From: Apostichopus japonicus
Taxonomy: Eukaryota; Echinodermata; Holothuroidea; Aspidochirotida; Stichopodidae
NCBI RefSeq assembly: GCF_037975245.1
Contig: NC_092579.1
Location: 19,740,678 to 19,800,677, forward strand
DNA: 60,000 nt
Reading direction: 5' to 3'
Under the pieces are notes generated by a model that saw only the letters and a list, made by a program, of their open reading frames with translations, did not search any database and was not told the DNA's origin. The position numbers were made by a program, and so were the translations under genes. This document shows, in pieces, positions 51,801-60,000 of this stretch; positions within the stretch are counted from its first letter, which is position 1, and each line of letters opens with the position of its first letter.

Positions 51801-54800
51801 GTGAGTCAGTACTTATACTGGTACTCGTCTTCTAGCTGAGTGTACTCATAATCGCAATCATGGATTTTTTACCTGTACACGTACTGGTGGCATGACGGAA
51901 ATCTAATAACCAGCGGGCTTAGTGATTCCTTGCGTTGTAAGTTTATACTGTATATGGAATCACCTGATTGATAGAGCACCTGAGGAAACTGTGTCCTGAA
52001 GTCAAAGTACCAGAACATCATACCCAGATAAACTGATCATAGCAAAGGTATTACAACAGCATGCTACACATCAAGTTTGAACTTCCTGAAACTTCTTCTT
52101 CTTGACATATTGTGTGCATAATGTTTTTCAGACTTTTGAAACATGCTGACCTCTAATGACCTTTGACCGATACCAAAAACAATTTCCAAGCCAGTACTAC
52201 CTTAGGGGAACCTACATTACAAATATGAAATGTACCCCAGTTATCCTTCTGAAGAAAAAGCATTTACAAGCAACTGTCACATACACACACATATGTACGG
52301 AAGCGTAGAAGGGACATTGCATTGACGCGTTACCAACTTGACAAAACGACAATTATCTGCAAATTGACGAGTTGACGAGATGGTAACGTGACAAAATTCA
52401 GAAAATTGTCGTTTTGACGAGATAACAGATCTCGTCAATGCATCAATTTTCTGAATTTTGTCATCTTGTCGAGATGGTATACGTAGTAAGTGTGCAACTC
52501 GTCAATTTGCAGAAAATTGATGCATTGACGAGATCCGTTAACTCGTCAAAACGTCAATTTTCTGAATTTTGTCGTTTTGTCGAGATGGTAGTAAGTGTGC
52601 AACTCGTCAATTTGCAGAAAATTGTTGCATTGACGAGATCCGTTATCTCGTCAAAACGTCAATTTTCTGAATTTTGTCGTTTTGTCGAGATGATAGTAAG
52701 TGTGCAACTCGTCAATTTGCGGAAAATTGTTGCATTGACGAGATCCGTTATCTCGTCAAAACGTCAATTTTCTGAATTTTGTCGTTTTGTCGAGATGGTA
52801 GTAAGTGAGCAACTCGTCAATTTGCAGAAAATTGTTGCATTGACGAGATCCGTTATCTCGTCAAAACGTCAATTTTCTGAATTTTGTCGTTTTGTCGAGA
52901 TGATAGTAAGTGTGCAACTCGTCAATTTGCAGAAAATTGTTGCATTGACGAGATCCGTTATCTCGTCAAAACGTCAATTTTCTGAATTTTGTCGTTTTGT
53001 CGAGATGATAGTAAGTGTGCAACTCGTCAATTTGCAGAAAATTGTTGCATTGACGAGATCCGTTATCTCGTCAAAACGTCAATTTTCTGAATTTTGTCGT
53101 TTTGTCGAGATGGTAGTAAGTGTGCAACTCGTCAATTTGCAGAAAATTGTTGCATTGACGAGATCTGTTATCTCATCAAAACGTCAATTTTCTGAATTTT
53201 GTCACGTTACCATCTCGACAACTCGTCAATTTGCAGAAAATTGTCGTTTTGTCAAGTTGGTAACTCGTCAATGCAATGTCCCTTCTACGCTTCCGTACAT
53301 ATGCATACACACGCCATCACCATCACAGAGATTCCTTCTGCCTTTGCAGTACTCATGAAAGATTTAGGTACTCGTACTTGCTACGGGAGCCTGGTACTTG
53401 TTATAGTACTCACACCAAGGCAAATGCTATTTGTACTCATACACTATTGAAACTGAGATACCAAACAGGATCTTTCAAGGAACAAGTAGGAACTTTGAAA
53501 CATAATCTAATACTTTAGCTTTTAAAAAACTAAACACAAAACTGCATTGGGTATGTTGAAATTAGGTATAAATAACGCTGTTATTTTATTCTCCTTGAAA
53601 CATATGCAGTTTAGTTGTATAAAGTACTTTTCAACACCTGCTCTGATATTATACTCTACTGTTTTAATTGCCAGTTGAGTGTGTTTAACATCAAAAGAGA
53701 GAAGTTACGTTGCTGAATCCCGGACGGGTACTTTCGGTCTGATCGACAAACACAGTGAAACGAGATAATATGAAACAAAAACCAAGACATTAATAAGGGT
53801 AAAAACAGCTCGATAACATCTAACTAGGAGTCTTGTTTTTTGTTTCCCCGTTCTGATAATAGTCTGCTATTTATATCGCCTGAATTGCGGATGATACAAA
53901 GAATTTAGGTAGAAAGGTGGCACTAATCCAAACTAGGGGGTAACCATGCATGATAACATATCAGTGTAATTCAAACTGTCTGTCAGATATAATATGAAAC
54001 AAAAACAAGGCATTTATGAAGGAAACACAGCCTCGATAACATCTAACTAGCAGTCTTGTTTATCGTTTCCCCGTTCTGATAATAGTCTGCCATTTATATC
54101 CCCAGAGTTGCGGATGATACAAAGAATTCAGATAGATAGGTGGCGTTAATCCAAACTAGGGGGTAACCATGCATGATAACATATCAGTGCGATTAAAACT
54201 GTCTGTCAGATATAATATGAAACAAAAACAAGGCATTTATGAAGGAAACACAGCTCGATAACATCTAACTAGGAGTCTTGTTTTTTGTTTCCCTGTTCTG
54301 ATAATAGTCTGCTATTTATATCGCCTGAATTGCGGATGATACAAAGAATTCAGATAGATAGGTGGCGTTAATCCAAACTAGGGGGTAACCATGCATGATA
54401 ACATATCAGTGCAATTCAAACTGTCTGTCAGAGCTTTCCGTAAATATTTTCCATTTTCAAAATCCCATATTTTTGGGAACATTCTCGAAATCCTATCAGC
54501 GATTCATCACAGTTTCGTATAAATTGAAATGATTTACTTGCGGGTGAGACCCAAGTTGAAGTTCACAGGCAATAATTATAGCTAGTCTGATTTAAAAAAT
54601 AGTTTAAAAAGTTGTCAAATATGAACATTTATGAGTTTTCCTATTTGCAATACAAAACCGCACTAACTTGTGCAAGGGGTACTTTATCCTATTACTACTG
54701 TATGGATGAGGCATGACAACATTGTACTGAACAGACTGTCTATATGTTGTGTTACTGTATCTGATAATACACAAACATCTGCTATGCAGACAACCATGCT

Positions 54801-57800
54801 TATAAATTCAATTTCACACCAAATATGGTCGTCCTGCACCATTATACTCACTTTTTCATTTCAACCAAATCGAATATAACAATTGGCCCATATTCCTCCA
54901 CGACGAATAAAACCTTCCACTTAAGTGTTTTTTTTTTTTTAATATATGTGGTTACGGTAACTGACACAGAATTACAAATTTTGTTATAACTTATATGCAC
55001 GTCTTTTAAGCAACATATGCTTTATTCACAAACATAACAAGCTTGCATTACATAATACCAGTGCATGACATATACCAGTGCCATCTAAATATACTTTAAA
55101 AAAAAAGGCACAAAGGATCTACAAACCTTTACGACCAAGCTTACCTTTATAACTGTTATGTAAATTGGATATCCTTCGTGAATAGCAAGTAGTCTTGAAA
55201 TCTATTCAGAGAGAAAAACATGCAAAGAAGAAGAAAATATGGAAATATGAGTTGCACAAAGATCACCTTACAGAAGCTATGCAATAGGTTTGACTAGCTG
55301 GTAGGAAGACAGACATTATCTATCACCATACATACACTGTACATGCAAGCTGTGTATCTGGCTACATGACGTTCCCCACGATAGGTTTATTTGTGTGTAT
55401 GGCACAGCCTGGTTCATGCTCACAATAAAAACCTACCCTCATATTTATTTTTAATATGTAGGCTTTAACATTGGATAATTATCTATACTCTAACATTGCT
55501 ACAACACACAATCAACTGCTCAGTCATTAAACCTGTTTATGCTTTTGCTACACTAATGGTTCAATATTTGCACTTTCAACAAAACAAAACAAATTCCAGG
55601 AAAAAATTCCAAAATTCTTCCTGATTTCTGAGGCTGCTATTACATCAGTGGTTGATATTGCTCGATAATACTGAATATCAGAAAGGATTAAAGCTGCTTT
55701 CTTGTGATTTGGTCGCTTAATTGCAGCTTCTTTTGTGATTTATAACCAAGAGAATGTTGGTTCCATTTAGGTCAACTCCTAGATATTTTGTATATAGGAA
55801 ATGCATGCTGGTTCTTTTTGGCTCTAAATATCGTCCAGATAATTTTTCTTCCATTTTGATCAATTAATTCCAAGGAAAAGGTACACAGGGGAAATGTAAC
55901 TTTTCTGCAAACTTTTCTTTGTGATACTTGACCAGTCTGGTAATGAACCATGTTTTTATGGGATATGCATTCTAGTAGTATCAAAAATGTACACAAAATC
56001 AGTCCAAGACATATAATTACAACCTCATAGGTAGTAACTACCTTATGGAGCTAAAGGAAACAGTAAGTGAGCTTGTCAAGAGGTAAACAGTTACGGTTCC
56101 CAAGAAGAGAAAATTGACTTGGCAACTGTTATTGAAACATAACATCAAAAAGCAAAGTAACTAGGAAAAAGGTTTTTTTATCTTTTCAGGAAACTAAAAA
56201 GCACATTCCTCTAATGATTTGTATTTAACTGGTACTGAACATTGCAAATTAATTTCATATTTATGTCTGAAATATAAGATAATTAGATTTAATGTTAATG
56301 TTGTTACAATAGTTTCATTGCAAACAAAAATTAAATTATTCTGTTCAACAGTTATTCAAATTCCATCAGAGAAGTTCCAGGAAAAGGGTAGCTATTAATA
56401 GCAAAATAAATATTATTAAAACTGGGCAACTGAACAATGAAAATTGTATTGTCACTATCTAAAACAGTATAGTGAATGTGAAGTTAATTTAAAATTTATT
56501 GTGACCAGAAATAGTATGAAAAGCCATTTCCCTTACGAGAGTCAGATAATCTCACCTGATTGGCCCTAAGTTTTGACCTGATTTATACCTAACCTGATTG
56601 GAAGAGATTGTAACTCCCCATGAGATTTCTGCTACAATCAAGTCTCCACCAAAAAGAGTCATAGGGAGGTTACGATAGACAGTGTTAAACTTAAAAGGAT
56701 GACTTTTAGCCACAAAGTTAATTTCAATATTTTGTAGACTATTAAAACACACTGCTGTCAATGCAGGTTGTCTTTCTGTAGCACTGTAATTTTTTAAGAA
56801 ATGACCCTTTAAAGGCATTGAAGACTCGCCCCAAACCGCGTGCGGCCATCTGAAAAAGTGAACTTTCTGTTGCTTGCAAGTGAAGTTTTGTTCGTGTCGC
56901 TACAAAGTGTAGACAGTAATGAAACGTGATACCTTGTTATCTTTAGCTGGACCTGAGATGGCCATCGCTGTATCGTTTATACACTGTGTTGTGGGTATTG
57001 ACCCCAGCTGTATGTACTGACTGTACACTAGTGTCTAATTACCGACGGTAGCAAGCTGTGTGTGTATTTTCTGGGATCGATGGTGGTGTCTAACATTTCT
57101 GTTACACCTCATTGGAAACTAGGTCAGATTATGGGCATTAGACATTTCTTTTTGCGCGAGACATCACACCCTTTAAACAGCTAAGGTTCATAAAATAGTG
57201 TGACTGGATTAAATGGTCTAATACAGAGACCATTAGGTCAGTCCTCAAAAAAAAAAAAAATATGAGACTAAAAGAACATACATTTGTTGAGTTATTAGAA
57301 TTGATAGTTTTACAAGGACATATGGTGTTGAAGGTCATCCAATGGTACTCTGTTGTTAATATGAAGTTAAATGAACATATTTTGGCAGAGTTAGTAAATC
57401 TTATAAAACAATGGATTATCAAAAAACATTTAGTGCTGCACTGAGGAGCTGACATCCTCATCAATGTAGCCTTAAAGGAGCATTCCAGAGATTTGGCATA
57501 TTTCAATTGTCAGTATCTTGAAAACTTTAATAGCTAGAAAAATTTTCCTCTTTGTTTTTTTGTTGGACTATAACATATCAATACTAAAATTCTGCTTAAA
57601 GTTATCCTTTTACAAGAAAGTTGAACAATATTTCTCTTTAATACTAATTGACATTTTTCACACAGTCCAAATTTTGAAAGAAATTAGATCTAAGCATTTG
57701 CTGTAAAATATGAACCATGTGACAAACAAGCTGCGTATTTGGCGTCTAGGACCAAACTAGCATTTTTTGTTACCAAGACAAAACCAGAAAACACACACTC

Positions 57801-59449
57801 CATTTGAAACACACCAGTTTCATACCAGTTAGGTGGTAGGGTAATCTGTCACTGGGTGCTTGATAGATAATTTAAACCTTTCATCAGCTTTTTATTTACC
57901 TTGCCTCTTTGAGCTCCCTGTAGACTCTCTCCATACAGCTCATCCAGTACATCGCCTATCTCAATTTTTTGCTGGATAAAAAAATTACAGATAAGAAATA
58001 AATTAAATGCCTTTTTTATCAAAACTGTACTTGGCTTTATGCCCTAAGTTCCTTCAAAATAGTGACTACATCACCCTTGATCTCACGGCCCCATGTCTCA
58101 TATACTGTAGTGACTACATCATCCTTGATCTCATGGCCCCATGTCTCATAAACTATAGTGACTACATCACCCTTGATCTCATGGCCCCATATCTCATAAA
58201 CTATAGTGACTACATCACCCTTGATCTCATGGCCCCATGTCTCATAAACTATAGTGACTACATCACCCTTGATCTCATGGCCCCATGTCTCATAAACTAT
58301 AGTGACTACATCACCCTTGATCTCATGGTCCCATGTCTCATATACTATAGTGACTACATCATCCTTGATCTCATAGTCCCATGTATCATGAACTGTAGTG
58401 ACTACATCACCCTTGATCTCATGGCCCCATGTCTCATATACTGTAGTGACTACATCACTTGATCTCATGGTCCCATGTCTCATATACTATAGTGACTACA
58501 TCATCCTTGATCTCATAGTCCCATGTATCATGAACTGTAGTGACTACATCACCCTTGATCTCATGGCCCCATGTCTCATATACTGTAGTGACTACATCAT
58601 CCTTGATCTCATAGTCCCATGTCTTTTGAACTGTAGTGACTACATCACCCTTGATCTCATGGCCCCATATCTCATAAACTATAGTGACTACATCACCCTT
58701 GATCTCATGGCCTCATGTCTCATAAACTATAGTGACTACATCACCCTTGATCTCATGGCCCCATGTCTCATAAACTGTAGTGACTACATCACTTGATCTC
58801 ATGGCCCCATGTCTCATGAACTGTAGTGACTACATCACCCTTAATCTCATGGCCCCATGTCTCATGAACTGTAGTGACTACATCACCCTTGATCTCATGG
58901 CCCCATATCTCATGAACTGTAGTGACAACATCACCCTTGATCTCATGGCCCCATGTCTCATAAACTGTAATGACTACATCACTTGATCTCATGGCCCCAT
59001 GTCTCATGAACTGTAGTGACTACATCACCCTTGATCTCATGGACCCATGTCTCATAAACTATAGTGACTACATCACCCTTAATCTCATGGCCCCATGTCT
59101 CATGAACTAACAAAGTTTTAATGGTTTGTTTTATTTCTGAAGCTTTGAAGACTTTCTAAGTGTAGCTTCTTAAAATTATATTCACACTCTATCAACAATT
59201 TCTTCCCCAATAAATGATCTGAATACTAATTTCTTCCCAAATCTCTCAAGAATGATATAAAACCAATGAATCTGTCTTTTTTGTTCTACTATACTGCACC
59301 TCATCTGCTCCTAACCCTCCGGGGTCAATATCTGTCACAATAGCTCTGTTCTTCACATAGCTGACTTTCACCCCTAGATCTTTGCTCGGGACCAGTTGGT
59401 ACTGCTTGACGATAGGGAGCCTCCATGTTTCATCAAGAAAACTGGTATT
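45769..59449 (-). CDS. PDZ-like and PTB/PID-domain protein, 3' part of gene (9 exons)
   Basis: Exons on the minus strand are 59449-59300, 57971-57900, 55201-55145, 50910-50747, 50199-50166, 49850-49773, 48354-48209, 47806-47740 and 45828-45769. All have GT/AG ends and agreeing phases. They total 828 nt: 275 aa plus stop, partial at the N-terminus because the first visible exon starts at an acceptor in phase 0. The first ~90 residues look like a PDZ fold (LGVKV loop, AIVTDIDPGG, IGDVLDELYGESL, YPIYITVIK). A linker with an acidic/serine stretch follows (about 115-144). The rest is a PTB/PID fold: VKYIGKVFTGERGGTTVIE, FKHCFPEIASCGRRLDN, YFAYVAGDTTCS, FSCYVFKAQSPEESKVIL, ending ADGFGRTSWAV. PTB domains bind NPxY-type peptides or phosphoinositides, so a cytoplasmic adaptor role is inferred. 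I do not recognise the gene. Confidence 0.85.
45829..47739 (-). other. PDZ/PTB gene last intron
   Basis: 1,911 bp between exons h and i, mostly filled by the 31-bp minisatellite; the rest is AT-rich. The 133-codon minus-strand frame here runs through intron sequence. Confidence 0.75.
46262..47505. repeat. 31-bp minisatellite with higher-order periodicity
   Basis: About 38 copies of a 31-bp unit such as CTATGTCAGGTATCTCTGTA followed by TAGTTGGTACA. A run starting at 46565 is repeated in the same variant order from 47056 (offset 491 bp, about 12 monomers plus an insertion). A non-repeat stretch at 47003-47054 separates the two blocks. It lies in the last intron of the PDZ/PTB gene. Confidence 0.92.
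47740..47806 (-). CDS. PDZ/PTB gene exon h
   Basis: 67 nt. Acceptor atttacag|GGACAC; donor GAAGAG|gtaaag, phase 0. It encodes DTTCSISKKFSCYVFKAQSP, the C-terminal strand pair of the PTB fold. Confidence 0.89.
47807..48208 (-). other. PDZ/PTB gene intron g-h
   Basis: 402 bp, phase 2. AT-rich with nothing else recognised. Confidence 0.85.
48209..48354 (-). CDS. PDZ/PTB gene exon g
   Basis: 146 nt. Acceptor ttacgacag|GAGGAT; donor GCTGG|gtatgt, phase 2. It encodes EDYVMELAETNVITRN, LLFKHCFPEIASCGRRLDN and YFAYVAG, the central PTB strands with the typical I.SC......YFAY pattern. Confidence 0.9.
48432..48530. other. Long hairpin: 36-bp inverted arms, 27-nt loop
   Basis: Arms 48432-48467 and 48495-48530 match at 34 of 36 positions (GTAGCAGTT...GTGACATAGGAT on the left). 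The total of about 99 nt fits a microRNA-precursor-sized foldback or a tiny MITE. No clear target-site duplication flanks it; TA dinucleotides do not frame the arms cleanly. Confidence 0.85.
49438..49760 (+). mobile_element. tRNA-derived SINE, family B
   Basis: A tRNA-like head has A-box TGGCTAATTGG and a weak B-box GGTTGGATACC. The body has GTGTCCTTGGGCAAGATGC, then CCAGGGGTTATTTAATGGGT, and the tail GTAAAGCACTTTGAAACC with GGTATAAAGCACGATATAA, a tail type shared with L2-like LINEs and many deuterostome SINEs. It is unrelated in body to family A. It sits in an intron, antisense to the gene. Confidence 0.8.
49773..49850 (-). CDS. PDZ/PTB gene exon f
   Basis: 26 codons, phase 0. Acceptor tttgacag|AGAGGC; donor AAAGAT|gtaagt. 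It encodes RGGTTVIENSVKKVLDDPSL, the first PTB helix. Confidence 0.87.
50166..50199 (-). CDS. PDZ/PTB gene micro-exon e
   Basis: 34 nt. Acceptor ttctacag|AGTGAA; donor GGAGAG|gtgagt. It completes the split arginine and encodes VKYIGKVFTGE, the first strand of the PTB fold. Its phase fits only this order. Confidence 0.86.
50200..50746 (-). other. PDZ/PTB gene intron d-e
   Basis: 547 bp, phase 2; nearly half is the SINE at 50307-50540. Confidence 0.85.
50307..50540 (+). mobile_element. tRNA-derived SINE, family A (second full copy)
   Basis: Same order as 38538-38780: A box TAGCTCAGTGG, B box GAGTTTGAGTCA (decayed), ATTAATGTATGTCG, CAGTTACAGAGTTGTTGACA, GCTTGCGGCTTTGAGAAGCC, TTGCTTGCAGGAGG, (ATAC)n tail. 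It is antisense to the host gene. Confidence 0.88.
50747..50910 (-). CDS. PDZ/PTB gene exon d
   Basis: 164 nt. Acceptor ttcttacag|TGCCGC; donor AGGAAG|gtgagt, phase 2. It encodes CRLKSGGIFYPLREMYQVIH and the polar, acidic linker DQDPSDRGSEASTDDLENMQ. Confidence 0.86.
52290..53303. mobile_element. Foldback-type transposon with 143-bp inverted arms and seven 105-bp internal repeats
   Basis: Arms 52290-52432 and 53161-53303 are equal in length and differ at about five positions (e.g. both begin CATATGTACGGAAGCG read inward). Between them are seven units with a 105-bp period (GTAAG marks at 52486, 52591, 52696, 52801, 52906, 53011 and 53116). Each unit has short hairpins, e.g. GACGAGAT..ATCTCGTC with a 5-nt loop and CTCGTCAAT..ATTGACGAG. 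A 9-bp direct repeat, CATACACAC, lies at 52280-52288 and 53304-53312, one nucleotide off the left arm. The 306-codon plus-strand frame exists only because 105 is divisible by three. No transposase. Confidence 0.9.
53767..54432. repeat. ~223-bp tandem triplication
   Basis: Three copies start at 53767, 53991 and 54214, sharing AATATGAAACAAAAAC, GATAACATCTAACTAG, GATAATAGTCTGC, GGATGATACAAAGAATT and AAACTAGGGGGTAACC. They are very similar, so recently amplified. Family unknown. Confidence 0.93.
55145..55201 (-). CDS. PDZ/PTB gene exon c
   Basis: Exactly 19 codons, phase 0. Acceptor ctgaatag|ATTTCA; donor ATAAAG|gtaagc. It encodes ISRLLAIHEGYPIYITVIK, the last helix and strand of the PDZ-like unit. 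Confidence 0.84.
55202..57899 (-). other. PDZ/PTB gene intron b-c (2.7 kb)
   Basis: Phase-0 intron. It contains the TTAA-flanked element at 56813-57172; the remainder is AT-rich with no gene. Confidence 0.85.
56813..57172. mobile_element. Candidate TTAA-flanked non-autonomous DNA element
   Basis: 360 bp bounded by TTAA at 56809-56812 and 57173-57176. The ends are imperfect inverted repeats: AGGCATTGAAGACTCGC inward on the left and AGGGTGTGATGTCTCGC on the right, 12 of 17 matching. A TTAA duplication is the hallmark of piggyBac-like transposition; no transposase is present. Its GC content and CpG boxes (GCGTGCGGCC) differ from the surrounding AT-rich intron. Confidence 0.6.
57900..57971 (-). 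CDS. PDZ/PTB gene exon b
   Basis: Exactly 24 codons, phase 0 on both sides. Acceptor ttatccag|CAAAAA; donor GGCAAG|gtaaat. It encodes QKIEIGDVLDELYGESLQGA, the GD.L..L.G core expected of a PDZ-like fold. Confidence 0.85.
57972..59299 (-). other. PDZ/PTB gene intron a-b
   Basis: 1,328 bp, phase 0, about 80% made of the 48-bp minisatellite. Confidence 0.85.
58053..59110. repeat. 48-bp minisatellite
   Basis: About 22 copies of a 48-bp unit (AGTGACTACATCACCCTTGA, TCTCATGGCCCCATGTCTCA, then TAAACTAT). Variants alternate CATCATCC/CATCACCC and GGCC/AGTC, and three units lack 3 bp. As 48 is 16 codons, both strands stay open for long stretches; these frames are not genes. Confidence 0.95.
59300..59449 (-). 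CDS. PDZ/PTB gene exon a (first visible)
   Basis: Acceptor cctttcag|AATACC; donor GATGAG|gtgcag; phase 0 on both sides; 50 codons. It encodes LDETWRLPIVKQYQLVPS then the PDZ-like start LGVKVSYVKNRAIVTDIDPG. Confidence 0.82.
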
Positions 59450-60000
59450 CTGAAAGGGGAGCGATGGACAAAATAGGATATACTGCTGAATTTGTGCATA
59501 AAATGGTTCAAACACAAGAATATTATTCTACTAAAAATATTTAGAAACTTTTGATTTGATTTTTCTCTCACAAACTTGATGAAACTATTAATGAGATTTT
59601 ATTTTTTTTGTAAAAGGAGCTATAAATTTTTATAAATATTTTTGGTGACAAATGATCATATTTGACCTTGCATTTCTAACTGTGCTCTCTATAATAAACT
59701 CACAATTTTAAAGATATTTCTTTCTTTCATTCCAGGTGTGTGTGCTTGTGAGGTTGGGGGGGGGGAGGGGAACACAATTTGGGTGAGGGGAGAAAGTATG
59801 TCAAGGCTTACTCAGGAAATCAATTTCATAGCCTACCAAGATGAAACATGTTAAAGCCAGTCTAAAAAAACACATAAAAACTTTTCTTGTTTCTTGCTAA
59901 TTATGACATTTTCTGAAGAGTTTATAATCCTAAAATGAACAGAGCAGAAGTTGAAAATCAATCAGGTCCGATGGGAAGGGAGAGAGGGGATAGAGGATAT
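59450..60000 (-). other. Intron upstream of exon a (incomplete)
   Basis: AT-rich, with a G run near 59755-59770. No further exon of the PDZ/PTB gene was found before the window edge. Confidence 0.6.

Larger units (their letters stand above)
50911..55144 (-). other. PDZ/PTB gene intron c-d (4.2 kb)
   Basis: Phase-0 intron. It holds the foldback element (52290-53303) and the 223-bp triplication (53767-54432). The segments 50.9-52.2 and 54.5-55.1 kb are AT-rich with no gene seen. Confidence 0.85.

Noticed and set aside
52438-53358. 306-codon open frame, the longest in the window
   Set aside because: It is the 105-bp repeat read through; 105 is a multiple of three and the frame begins and ends in the inverted arms and flank of a foldback element.
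56552-56581. Possible extra micro-exon of the PDZ/PTB gene ending CCAATCAG|gtgag
   Set aside because: Flanking exons already join in phase 0 and give a continuous PDZ-like sequence; inserting it would break the frame.
58007-59007. Overlapping 130-150 codon frames on both strands
   Set aside because: Products of the 48-bp minisatellite; real coding on both strands of a simple tandem array is implausible.

Overview
The window is AT-rich animal nuclear DNA. It holds split genes with GT/AG introns, a dense load of microsatellites, minisatellites and small non-autonomous transposons, and no bacterial-type gene packing. The one recognised gene family (fascin), tRNA-derived SINEs and frequent poly-C/poly-G runs suggest a marine invertebrate deuterostome. 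An echinoderm fits best because the fascin reads as sea-urchin-like, but the species is inferred, not shown.

Two protein-coding genes can be rebuilt, both on the minus strand and arranged head to tail. (1) Fascin is complete, with six coding exons between 35868 (ATG) and 1203 (stop). All splice phases agree and the product is 493 aa, four beta-trefoil domains. Introns 1 and 3 are very long (16.1 and 13.6 kb). (2) The 3' part of a second gene has nine coding exons between 59449 and 45769. It encodes the last 275 aa of a protein with a PDZ-like segment followed by a C-terminal PTB/PID domain. Its 5' end lies beyond the right edge of the window. I do not recognise a gene name for it.

Layout: 1-1.2 kb, fascin 3' flank, with an unexplained open frame at the window edge; 1.2-35.9 kb, fascin and its introns; 35.9-45.8 kb, between the two coding regions (SINE, GGA repeat, low-complexity DNA, minisatellites that may lie in the second gene's 3' UTR); 45.8-60 kb, second gene and its introns.

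The introns carry most of the notable structure: a 1.0-kb foldback element with 143-bp inverted arms enclosing seven 105-bp units (52290-53303); a ~146-bp tandem repeat with a forkhead-like site plus DR1/DR4 nuclear-receptor half-sites in each full copy (26671-27200); a 36-bp-arm hairpin (48432-48530); a hAT-type MITE with a perfect 8-bp target duplication (34658-35014); a TTAA-flanked element (56813-57172); two tRNA-derived SINE families; a 31-bp minisatellite with higher-order periodicity (46262-47505); and a 48-bp minisatellite open on both strands (58053-59110). Most long open frames in the window come from these repeats and are not genes. The two real genes show no sign of acting in one pathway; their adjacency is all that links them here.
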